A stretch of DNA of 13,059 nucleotides from Thermodesulfobacteriaceae bacterium (GTDB lineage Bacteria > Desulfobacterota > Dissulfuribacteria > Dissulfuribacterales > UBA3076): the NCBI GenBank assembly GCA_012961845.1, contig DTYO01000286.1, forward strand, positions 1 to 13,059. The letters are read 5' to 3'. Each line of letters opens with the position of its first letter. The stretch's first letter is position 1. Below the pieces are notes generated by a model. The model was not told where the DNA came from. It ran no database searches and saw nothing but the letters and a program-made list of their open reading frames with translations. The translations under genes and the position numbers were made by a program. This document shows, one piece after another, positions 6,096-12,972 of this stretch.

Positions 6096-6872
6096 TCAGC
6101 GCCTTCCCTGAAAAAAAAATACCTGGTATGTGGCTTTTATCTGTCCAAACCTGCGTGTGTATTGATCTTCAAGCTCCTTTATCCTGCCCCAACTCCTGAC
6201 AACCGGACCGTTTCCAGGAACCGGAGCCACACCCGTATTTTTCAGGTTTTTCAGCAGGGTCAGGAGATCCGGATATCTACGCGTGTATTTTCGCTCGACA
6301 ATGGCCCACCGAGAGAAAGCCCGGGCAAGATATCCCTCCAGCATATCACGGCCGGGAAAAGATCCTACAGGCAAACCTGCTCCAGGGCCAAGCATTCTTT
6401 CAAGGGTCTTCTGAAGTTCGATGAGGGATCCTGACCCGAAGACGGCCGCTGCCACGACCCCGCCGGGAGCAAGAAGATCCCCGTAACGGACCAGCGCATT
6501 CCCCAAATCTTCGAACCAGTGGAGCGCCCCGCTGGAAACAATCAGGTCATACGGGCCGGAAAAGCGACAGTCAAGACTCTCCCCGTCCACTTGCTCAAAC
6601 CTGATTCCTTCTCGTCCGCTGATTTTCTTACGGGCTTCCGCAACCATTTCAGAGGAGATGTCTATGGCCATAATCTCCGCATCGGCAAACATGCCGGCAA
6701 GTTTTCTGGTGAACGAACCTGTACCGCACCCTATCTCCAAGATCCTTTCAGGCAGGATGCCTCTGATGCGTCCCGCAAGTTCATCAGCAACATCGGCCTG
6801 CACGCCGGCATATGCATCGTACGTGGATGCAGCCCTTGAAAATGAACAGGCCACTCTTCCCTTAATGGACAC
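6096..6872 (-). CDS. bioC: Malonyl-[ACP] O-methyltransferase
   Basis: BioC methylates the free carboxyl of malonyl-ACP (or CoA) with SAM, disguising it so the fatty-acid elongation enzymes can build the pimeloyl chain. The 258-residue protein has the BioC N-terminus VACSFSRAASTYDAYAGVQ (7-25), SAM motif I ILEIGCGTG (44-52), the acidic MAIDIS strand (68-73), and ALHWFEDL (116-123). Length is typical of the family. The start is a GTG at 6872 that overlaps the end of the hydrolase gene by 11 bases, with GAGG seven bases upstream, so the two are probably translated together. Pairing with a BioH-like esterase supports the assignment. The MITE-like element begins a few bases after the stop. Confidence 0.93.
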   Translation of the reverse strand: MSIKGRVACSFSRAASTYDAYAGVQADVADELAGRIRGILPERILEIGCGTGSFTRKLAGMFADAEIMAIDISSEMVAEARKKISGREGIRFEQVDGESLDCRFSGPYDLIVSSGALHWFEDLGNALVRYGDLLAPGGVVAAAVFGSGSLIELQKTLERMLGPGAGLPVGSFPGRDMLEGYLARAFSRWAIVERKYTRRYPDLLTLLKNLKNTGVAPVPGNGPVVRSWGRIKELEDQYTRRFGQIKATYQVFFFQGRR

Positions 6873-7539
6873 GGAACAGCCTCACAAACTCGCGGGAGAA
6901 AAACGGAACATGCCCTGCTCCCCTGATGAGTGTCAAATTCACCCCGGCTAGCAGAGCAGGCATTTCTTCAAGAGGAGCTATCAGATCCCTTGTGCCGTGA
7001 AAGACCTGAAGCCCTCCCTCAGGCTCCGGAATTCCGGCGAGATCAACTGGATTCATGCGCAGATACTCCAGGCCCTCAATCAGCTTCTCAGTGGAGATCC
7101 CCTCCGTCATAGCTCCTTCGACAGTCCCTTCAAACCACCTGTAATCCTCTTTATGGCCGGCGAAACACCGCCTGTAGAAATTCCTGAGAGCTCCATCCCT
7201 GTCAGACTCTACCGCTCTCACCTGGGCATCAATCTCTTCACCGGAGAAACTGCGCCTCAGTGAGACGAGATACATGGCATTTACCAGCTCAGGATGGCTG
7301 GTAAAAAAATCAATGGCCGCCACCCCGCCCATGGACCAGCCCAGGATATTCACCCTTTCAAGACCGTTCTCCAGCATAAAACGCAGGAGATGATCCGAGA
7401 TATTTCCTGAAATCTGCCCTGATGGAACAATGTAATTAAAGGGGAGATCAAGTCTGGAAAAAATTGCAGGCAGAAATCCCCAGCCCGGCAGCAGCACCAG
7501 GCTCTGTCTGAACTGTCTGGACCTGAAACAGAACTCCAT
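6862..7539 (-). CDS. BioH-like alpha/beta hydrolase (probable pimeloyl-ACP methyl ester esterase)
   Basis: Counting from the ATG at 7539 gives 225 residues. The serine hydrolase triad is S69 (GWSMGG elbow), D185 (GTRD) and H210 (GAGHVPFF), with LPGWG (17-21) as the oxyanion-hole region. LVSLRRSFSGEEI (91-103) and GHVPFF resemble BioH. In that family the enzyme cleaves the methyl ester of pimeloyl-ACP, ending the BioC-initiated route; its place directly ahead of bioC supports this. The start is uncertain. The frame stays open to a GTG at 7695 that makes a GTGA overlap with the upstream gene's stop. The extra 52 residues look unlike a hydrolase and contain the 26-bp palindromic repeat, and the family usually begins about 14 residues before LPGWG. 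Against the short form, no good ribosome binding site precedes 7539. Confidence 0.85.
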   Translation of the reverse strand: MEFCFRSRQFRQSLVLLPGWGFLPAIFSRLDLPFNYIVPSGQISGNISDHLLRFMLENGLERVNILGWSMGGVAAIDFFTSHPELVNAMYLVSLRRSFSGEEIDAQVRAVESDRDGALRNFYRRCFAGHKEDYRWFEGTVEGAMTEGISTEKLIEGLEYLRMNPVDLAGIPEPEGGLQVFHGTRDLIAPLEEMPALLAGVNLTLIRGAGHVPFFSREFVRLFRVH

Positions 7540-7566
7540 GTCTGAGGTGTTTGTTCTTGTCAGCCT

Positions 7567-7592
7567 TGTTCCGGAACAAAATTCCTGTTTTT
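7567..7592 (-). promoter_or_regulatory. 26-bp palindrome-containing repeat, copy 2 (candidate operator)
   Basis: The palindrome here is 14 bases, TTGTTCCGGAACAA (7566-7579), and the plus-strand tail matches copy 1 at about 23 of 26 bases overall. It lies 27 bases upstream of the family-like start of the BioH-like gene, within the open frame extension. The position mirrors copy 1 upstream of SIMPL-bioA-bioB. Confidence 0.5.
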
Positions 7593-7691
7593 TTGAACAA
7601 TCCACATACTGCTGATACAGGCCGAAGCCCATGCCGGTTTCCGCCCCGGGCCGCTGATGCCGGACAATGCGGCAGATAAAGCAGCCTGCAC

Positions 7692-9539
7692 TCACATGCT
7701 ACGCCTGAAGATCACCCTCCCCGATCCAGGACTGAAGAGCCCTGAAACCGCCTGCCTGAACAGGCTGCACTCCCGGCCCGGCTCAAGAATCCCCCTTTTG
7801 AGCCGTATCACCCTCCGTATGGTGATATGACTCCTGCCGAACTCCGTCTCAATATTCCACGAAAGGCATTTCAGATCACCGGCCCCGGATGGAGGCAGAA
7901 ACACCACATCGAAATTGTCCGGAAACGTTATTTTCTCCTCAAGGATATCTGAAAAATCATGGGATATCATCAGCCTGTTGCGGCGGCCTCTGAGAATATC
8001 CTTATAATTCCCCGGGAGCCCCGTTGGAAGGATATTCAGGACGGAATAGTCCTCCTCACCAGCAACAGGCCTAGAGACGGTAAAACCGCAGCTGAGCTCC
8101 ACACATGCCCTGAGGTCGTCCACCCCCGCCACTAAAAATGGACCTGCTGCCCTGGCAAAGGGATCCACTGCGTTGAGAAACCGATCCCGCCTGATGCGCA
8201 GTTCCATGGGAGACAGGAAGCGCAGCTGCTTCCTCCTTCCTGCAGCAGCCGATCCGTCTGAAAGGACGGTAAACCTCCCTGCAGCCATGCCGCGGCCGTC
8301 GATCTTCATGGACAGTATACTTTTCCGTCGGCTCCTTCTGGTGCCGATGACCTTTTCGAGCCGCCCTCCGCTGATATCAAGGGCATATCGACCCTCGAAT
8401 CCGGAAAAACCAGGTGGAAGGTCTCTGCTGTAAAAAGCATAGCAGGCGCCTCTGCAGCTGACCACGGCGGTATCCAAAAAACCCGGACACGGGCTCAGAT
8501 CTCCTATGAAAATCCCCCTTCTGTTAAGCAGCAGGAGCCTGGAGGAAAGGCCCTTTTCCGCCAGAATAGCTGAAAAGCACAGAGCGAGGTCAACGGTGGT
8601 GCCGTAACCCTTTTCCAGCGTCTCCGCCGGAGACTGCGGCACAAGGTCTGTGGAAAAGAAGCCGATGGAGTACGGCCTCATCCTTTCCATGAAGGAAATG
8701 TATATGTCCCCCGGATCGGCAAGCCTCTCCAGCCAGCCGGGAACAACCGGCCTTTCCGGTGTACCGGTTCCTTTCAGAAGGATGGATCTGAAAAAGGCGG
8801 CGGCATCATCCCATGACCGGTATGTGGACATGGTGATGCACATGGGCCGGTTTTCCGCAGGCGGCTCCATGCCTTCCGGAACTCTGCCAGGGACGTCCAA
8901 GACCTCCCAGCAGTAGATCGTGCGGTGTTTCCCGTGTCCAACAGTTGTATGTGAAACCCCTTCCGCACCGGAAAAGACCAGAGGCATCCCTGCGGGCAGA
9001 TCAACCTCGACCTTCTTTTTCAGAACAGGATCTGAAGCGGCGAGGCTTTCGATAGCCCAGAAACCAATGCTGGAATGTACAGTGAATTCCACCTCTATGG
9101 TACACCCCGGGGTGACAGCAGGAAAGTTGACAACCCGCTGGCGTGCCCTGGAATAGATGGATGACCGCGCAGTCCCGGGGGACTGGATGTCGTGAATCTC
9201 CTCCGCCATGGCGGAAACCTTCTCACCATCCGGCCTGTGGGTGACCGCCTTGAGTATTTCCACACTCTGCCAGGCATTATTGTAAGCGATCTTCAGGTCC
9301 GCATGCTCCTTCTTCCCCCTGTAAGTCAATATTTCCGTCACCAGACGGCATCTGAGTTCATATGATCCGTCTTCTTCAACCCTGTAATATTTTTCCGCCA
9401 GCACCGTGACGGCATCTGCATCCCTGAACAGCCCTTCCGCCCGTTCCGTCTGGACACTGCCCACAGCGCCGGCAGGCGCGAGGAGTGCGAGGATTACAGC
9501 AAACAGGATACCCCGGAGGGACCGTCCGGTACGATACAT
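7692..9539 (-). CDS. Exported DUF3857 protein with degenerate transglutaminase-like domain
   Basis: This 615-residue protein has a signal peptide (residues 1 to about 26, ILFAVILALLAPAGAVG). A DUF3857 domain follows (about 50-230, with YRVEEDGSYELR and the AVTPGCTIEVEFTV strand), then a region corresponding to a transglutaminase-like core (about 270-375). Aligned to its upstream neighbour, the catalytic cysteine position in GVCRDKAALL reads GTTVDLALCF (T315), and the NHAV histidine position reads DTAV (T357). An aspartate (D373) is at the right spacing. It therefore appears to be a non-catalytic paralogue, probably periplasmic or envelope-bound; the function is unknown. The ATG at 9539 has GGAGG seven bases upstream and shares a base with the previous stop (TGATG). 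A GTG one codon earlier is also possible. Translational coupling with both neighbours is likely. Confidence 0.85.
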   Translation of the reverse strand: MYRTGRSLRGILFAVILALLAPAGAVGSVQTERAEGLFRDADAVTVLAEKYYRVEEDGSYELRCRLVTEILTYRGKKEHADLKIAYNNAWQSVEILKAVTHRPDGEKVSAMAEEIHDIQSPGTARSSIYSRARQRVVNFPAVTPGCTIEVEFTVHSSIGFWAIESLAASDPVLKKKVEVDLPAGMPLVFSGAEGVSHTTVGHGKHRTIYCWEVLDVPGRVPEGMEPPAENRPMCITMSTYRSWDDAAAFFRSILLKGTGTPERPVVPGWLERLADPGDIYISFMERMRPYSIGFFSTDLVPQSPAETLEKGYGTTVDLALCFSAILAEKGLSSRLLLLNRRGIFIGDLSPCPGFLDTAVVSCRGACYAFYSRDLPPGFSGFEGRYALDISGGRLEKVIGTRRSRRKSILSMKIDGRGMAAGRFTVLSDGSAAAGRRKQLRFLSPMELRIRRDRFLNAVDPFARAAGPFLVAGVDDLRACVELSCGFTVSRPVAGEEDYSVLNILPTGLPGNYKDILRGRRNRLMISHDFSDILEEKITFPDNFDVVFLPPSGAGDLKCLSWNIETEFGRSHITIRRVIRLKRGILEPGRECSLFRQAVSGLFSPGSGRVIFRRSM

Positions 9540-11632
9540 CACCGATCCTCCATAATAACGGGAATCAGGATGCCCAACCTCTGATCACTCTGAATGGTCT
9601 TGACCTGGTGGTACTCTTCTGCAGGAATCTCAGTTTTCCTGACAGTCAGTTCCCTTTTGATCACCAGTTCCGATCCTCCCTCAAGCCTGAAACAGGTCTT
9701 CCATGAAAACAGATCCGTATCGAGCCGCATGCGGTCACACGCTATTGCATCTTCTGCGCCGTCCGGCATCTGAACAGCCCTGTGATCACCTGCTTTTCGG
9801 CTGACTTTACTGCAACCGATCGCATGATGCCCTGTTGTCGCGCAGGAGAGGTTCGGATGGACGTTTTTTTCGGGAAAACGGATAGATTCCGTGAGCCTGG
9901 TTACGAACGTATAGTCCAGCCGGAGAGGATAACGTCTTTCCACCATGCCGGCCCTGTCTATCAAACCGTCAAGAACGCCCATGTGTTTCATGCTGCTCAC
10001 TGGGACCAGGAAACAGACATGACCGCAGCCGGGCAGAACAGCCTCGGGCAGCCTGAATTCACACCTGAATGAAAAAGGCTTTGACCTGTCCGCGGGATCC
10101 GACCAATGGATGTCGGCCAGCTCTATACCCGGCCTTCTCGCCCGGAAAAAACGCCGGATCGCATCCCGCCGTTCCCTGCGCCCCTTCCGCATCATCGCAG
10201 AACGCATGACCGTATCGGCAAAACCGGTGCACCTGACCCTGATGGTCCCCAAAAGGCTTCTGTTGGGTTTCAGATGGGAACGTACGGCAATGGTGACCAG
10301 ATTCTCTTCAGGGGGCTGAACAGGCGTAACAGCCAGGCTGTCACCACCGGACGATGCGACGAGGCATGAGCAGTCTCTCTCGTAGTCTGGCAGGAACTGG
10401 CGGCTGGTCTCGGAAGTAGGATCAAGATACAGGACTCTGCCTCCACCGAGCAAAACACGTGTTACGGCATGGTTGAAGTATGGAACAGGTATCTCCTCGT
10501 CCAGCCTGGTTCTCATTCTCATCAGTACCGGATCCGCCCTGAAGCCCGCCTCCCTCAGCATGGAGACCAGGAGCGCGGCCTTGTCGCGGCAGACTCCGTG
10601 ACGGCGGCTGAAGGTAAGTCCCACGTCGTGGGGTTCAAATCCGGGTCTGCCAGACTCGGCGGTAATACCCATGTACCTGATTTCTCTTGCCACGAAATAG
10701 AATATCGCGGCGATTTTCTCCATGTCCGCATCAAGCCCGGAAACCAGCTCTCTCACTTTTGCCGTGATCTCGCCGGTAGGCTTGAGCCTGGGTTCCACCA
10801 GGCCATAATACCACCTGGACACCGCCTCCCATGAGTCTATGGACGAGAAGAGGAGACGCATCACCAACCTGTCCACAGGAGGCATGTAGGGTTCGGGCAC
10901 TATCTCGGGAACATTTGAAAACTCCCAGGCCATTACACGCTCTCCACCTGAAACGGTTTCTCTGTACCGGACCGATTCGGGTATCTCATCCTTGACCAGC
11001 CATTTGATCCGGACGTGTTCAGGTCCTTTCAGGGAGAACCTGTACAGCCTCACCGGAATGGTATGCTGTGCCGAGACAACTCCATAAATCCGGTTTTCCA
11101 TCACCGGCTTGAAAACATTTCTGAACAACCTGTAGTGGATTGTGTCCCCTACCTCGAGACCTGGAACGAAGACCTTCAGGTCACGCTGAAGAGAGTTGTA
11201 GATGTTCATCCGGCTGTATCTCGAAGCGGTATCTTCCCGCGAGTTGGCGTCAATGTCCACCTGTATGCATGTGCCGTCCTCTTTTATGACTGCGAGATAT
11301 CTGAGTTCCAGGTCCGAATAGGAGCGGTTTATCGAGAATGTCTGGACTGCGTTCTCTCTCAGCCCCTTATCATCAAGCACCTTCAGGAAGACCTCGTCAA
11401 AGACCCGATGCGAACCGTCTTCCCTGAAAATCATGGTTTCTTCTTCTTTTACAACGACTGCATGAGCATGAGGATAGGTTTCCCTGCCGATTGTCTTCAG
11501 GAAATCGGTTTCTCCGGCCATGACCTGACACCGAACAGCAGACAGCACACAGAATACCACGGCGATCTGCACGGACAGGATCAGTTTCCCCGACAGACAG
11601 CATTCGAGCCATTTCCTGGTAATTATGGTCAT
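9539..11632 (-). CDS. Exported DUF3857 / transglutaminase-like protein
   Basis: This protein has 697 residues from the ATG at 11632; a GTG at 11647 would add five. It has an N-terminal signal sequence (hydrophobic 17-37, likely cleavage near VMA at 36-39). A DUF3857 domain covers about 50-245 and a transglutaminase-like domain about 290-415. The papain-like triad is intact: C348 in HGVCRDKA, H388 in YFNHAV and D404 in YLDPTSE. A long C-terminal region follows, with no motif I recognise. Proteins of this architecture are exported and presumed to act on peptides or proteins; the substrate is not known. It is the first gene of the minus-strand cluster, with a candidate promoter at 11721-11750 and only a weak ribosome binding site. 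Its stop overlaps the start of the degenerate paralogue by one base, so the two were probably produced by tandem duplication or kept as a pair. Confidence 0.88.
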   Translation of the reverse strand: MTIITRKWLECCLSGKLILSVQIAVVFCVLSAVRCQVMAGETDFLKTIGRETYPHAHAVVVKEEETMIFREDGSHRVFDEVFLKVLDDKGLRENAVQTFSINRSYSDLELRYLAVIKEDGTCIQVDIDANSREDTASRYSRMNIYNSLQRDLKVFVPGLEVGDTIHYRLFRNVFKPVMENRIYGVVSAQHTIPVRLYRFSLKGPEHVRIKWLVKDEIPESVRYRETVSGGERVMAWEFSNVPEIVPEPYMPPVDRLVMRLLFSSIDSWEAVSRWYYGLVEPRLKPTGEITAKVRELVSGLDADMEKIAAIFYFVAREIRYMGITAESGRPGFEPHDVGLTFSRRHGVCRDKAALLVSMLREAGFRADPVLMRMRTRLDEEIPVPYFNHAVTRVLLGGGRVLYLDPTSETSRQFLPDYERDCSCLVASSGGDSLAVTPVQPPEENLVTIAVRSHLKPNRSLLGTIRVRCTGFADTVMRSAMMRKGRRERRDAIRRFFRARRPGIELADIHWSDPADRSKPFSFRCEFRLPEAVLPGCGHVCFLVPVSSMKHMGVLDGLIDRAGMVERRYPLRLDYTFVTRLTESIRFPEKNVHPNLSCATTGHHAIGCSKVSRKAGDHRAVQMPDGAEDAIACDRMRLDTDLFSWKTCFRLEGGSELVIKRELTVRKTEIPAEEYHQVKTIQSDQRLGILIPVIMEDR
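9547..9551 (-). promoter_or_regulatory. Ribosome binding site of the second DUF3857 gene
   Basis: The minus strand reads GGAGG seven bases before the ATG at 9539. This spacing favours the ATG over the GTG one codon upstream, which would be only four bases away. Confidence 0.65.
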
Positions 11633-11650
11633 CACAACTCTATCCACATA

Positions 11651-11745
11651 CTGTCACAGGCCATACATCTGCTGAGTTGTCAGGTTCTTCAACAACAATT
11701 GCCCATATAATGACGTACGCATTGTATCTGCATACCCTGTGACAG
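11651..11745. repeat. Inverted repeat pair flanking the cluster promoter region
   Basis: CTGTCACAGG at 11651-11660 is the exact complement of CCTGTGACAG at 11736-11745. The match continues imperfectly to 20-base arms (15 of 20; 11651-11670 and 11726-11745). The right arm falls in the spacer of the candidate minus-strand promoter and the left arm lies just ahead of the first gene, which suggests a repressor site pair. This is inference only. Confidence 0.4.
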
Positions 11746-11750
11746 CACAA
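11721..11750 (-). promoter_or_regulatory. Candidate sigma-70-type promoter for the DUF3857-bio cluster
   Basis: On the minus strand TTGTGC (11750-11745) and TACAAT (11726-11721) are separated by 18 bases. Both boxes are close to consensus, and the site lies about 90 bases upstream of the first gene. No other pair in this gap looked better on this strand. Confidence 0.4.
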
Positions 11751-11888
11751 AAAACACAACCTCCTTCTGTCTTTCATGGGATAACCCCATTATCAGTCAG
11801 TCTTATCCACTTGCCTCAGCGGGATGGGAGACCAGATGAATTCTGCAGAAAACATCCCGGCCCTCATATCCGGTCCATACCGCCGCTG

Positions 11889-11918
11889 TTGACTGGAACA
11901 ATATGGCGATTTAATAAT
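11889..11918 (+). promoter_or_regulatory. Candidate promoter for the DUF4412 gene
   Basis: TTGACT (11889-11894) and AATAAT (11913-11918) are spaced by 18 bases. Transcription from here would give a leader of about 250 bases containing the 11926-12063 element. Moderate support only. Confidence 0.35.
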
Positions 11919-11925
11919 GACTTCA

Positions 11926-12063
11926 ACCCGGATTACGCACTTCAAATGCCGAACAAAAAGAATTGTACTTAATTTACAGCCTATTATAAATTGCAAGAAG
12001 TATTTTGCAATTCAACCAAAAGGTCCATCCATGTAGCAAAATTGCCAGCTGCATTGTCCGGGT
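11926..12063. mobile_element. Putative MITE-like element with degenerate inverted ends
   Basis: The left end ACCCGGATTACGCA (11926-11939) and the right end TGCATTGTCCGGGT (12050-12063) are inverted, with 11 of 14 bases matching and the outer seven perfect. The interior is AT-rich and contains a perfect 8-bp stem hairpin (11989-12012). Flanks are TTCA and TCAA, which are not identical, so no target duplication is proven. It resembles the 5965-6088 element in size and ends. Confidence 0.45.
11989..12012. repeat. Perfect 8-bp inverted repeat AATTGCAA / TTGCAATT
   Basis: The arms at 11989-11996 and 12005-12012 flank an 8-base loop inside the AT-rich element. It is not followed by a T-run on either strand. 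It may be an operator or an internal hairpin of the element. Confidence 0.45.
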
Positions 12064-12164
12064 TCAAGCTCAAGCGGCAATATTGGAGTGAAAAATACTC
12101 TGTACCGGCTGGACTGTCGGCAAAAAAAGCAGTCATCATCCGGATGACGGGAAAGAGAATGTCC

Positions 12165-12170
12165 AGGAGG
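12165..12170 (+). promoter_or_regulatory. Ribosome binding site of the DUF4412 gene
   Basis: AGGAGG lies nine bases before the ATG at 12180. This fixes the start at the signal peptide and excludes the longer open frame from 11991. Confidence 0.85.
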
Positions 12171-12179
12171 AAAAATCTT

Positions 12180-12944
12180 ATGAACGGCAGAGGAATGCAC
12201 ATTCTGTTGCCGGCGGTTCTGTCTCTAATCGTGACGGCGGGGATGTTACAGGCTGCTGCATCGGAAAAAATCCAGGGATTCTCTGCGGACAAGGTAGTCT
12301 TTGATGAACAGGGCGTGGAGACACACAGAGCCAGGATCTACCGGACTCCTGAAATGTTCAGGACCGACATGCACATCCGCGGCGACAGGGACAAAGTAAC
12401 AGTGATATTTCGTAACGACAAAAAGCTGATCTGGATATATCATCAGGCAAAGCGGATATATGTCGAGGGGCCTCTGGACACCGATACATGGGAAAAGGTG
12501 TCCGGAAACACTTCCGGTGCCTCAGAGGTCATCGTGCTTGGCAGAGAAAAGGTCAGTGGATACCACTGCATCAAGAGAAAAAGAATAAGGTCTGTTCATA
12601 TGCCGGGGCGCACAGTGCGCAGTGAGTATATCGAGTGGTTTTCAGAAAAACTGGATGCAGTCGTCAGGCACACATCTGGAAAGGGCCGCAGCGCAGTGGA
12701 GCTGCAGAACATAAGGGAAGGAAGACCGACCATGGATTATTTCAGACTTCCTGGCGGATACAGAAAAGTGGGAAACGACCTTGGCCAGCTGATGACTGCC
12801 ATAACCGCAACGGGAGACAGCCACGACAGTCGGGCTCCGTCGAAACCGTACACGGGTTTCAAACACCCCGTACCGTCACGGGGGCAGGCGCTTCAGAAGC
12901 CGGGAGCGGAACAGCCCTATGGAGACAGACGATACCAGCCCTGA
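12180..12944 (+). CDS. Exported DUF4412 / outer-membrane lipoprotein-sorting-like protein
   Basis: This 254-residue protein has a signal peptide (residues 1 to about 27, LLPAVLSLIVTAGMLQAAA). A beta-rich domain of the DUF4412 type follows, a family I associate with the LolA/LolB-like fold. Recognisable pieces are FSADKVVFDEQG (34-45), the VIFRNDKKLIWIYHQAKRIYVE strands (75-96), GREKVSGYHCIKRK (121-134) and the terminal NIREGRPTMDYFRLPGGYRKV segment. The last 45 or so residues are polar, proline-rich and probably disordered. A periplasmic role in binding a hydrophobic ligand is a family-level guess; no function is established. It stands alone, with a perfect ribosome binding site. A MITE-like element lies in its leader and another motif copy sits five bases after its stop. 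Confidence 0.8.
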   Translation: MNGRGMHILLPAVLSLIVTAGMLQAAASEKIQGFSADKVVFDEQGVETHRARIYRTPEMFRTDMHIRGDRDKVTVIFRNDKKLIWIYHQAKRIYVEGPLDTDTWEKVSGNTSGASEVIVLGREKVSGYHCIKRKRIRSVHMPGRTVRSEYIEWFSEKLDAVVRHTSGKGRSAVELQNIREGRPTMDYFRLPGGYRKVGNDLGQLMTAITATGDSHDSRAPSKPYTGFKHPVPSRGQALQKPGAEQPYGDRRYQP

Positions 12945-12949
12945 CCATT

Positions 12950-12972
12950 ACCCAGGATTATTCGGTTCGCGA
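12950..12972 (+). repeat. Element left end related to the bioC-bioD MITE
   Basis: The sequence matches 5965-5986 at 21 of 22 bases apart from one inserted A (ACCCAGGATT) and includes the shared GTTCGCGA; similarity fades after that. It begins five bases after the DUF4412 stop. No right end was found before the window stops at 13059, and nothing else is recognised from 12973 to the end. Confidence 0.6.

Larger units (their letters stand above)
11633..12179. other. Divergent intergenic region (547 bases)
   Basis: This gap separates the minus-strand biotin/DUF3857 cluster from the plus-strand DUF4412 gene. From left to right it holds an inverted repeat pair (11651-11670 and 11726-11745) and a candidate minus-strand promoter. 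A stretch at 11761-11885 follows in which I see nothing. Next come a candidate plus-strand promoter and an AT-rich element bounded by ACCCGG-type ends (11926-12063) with an internal hairpin. Finally there is an unassigned leader ending in a strong ribosome binding site. Open frames crossing it lack initiation signals or family resemblance. Confidence 0.6.

Noticed and set aside
11015..11710. 231-codon plus-strand open frame opposite the first DUF3857 gene
   Set aside because: The minus-strand protein has a signal peptide, family domains and an intact catalytic triad; the plus-strand frame has none.
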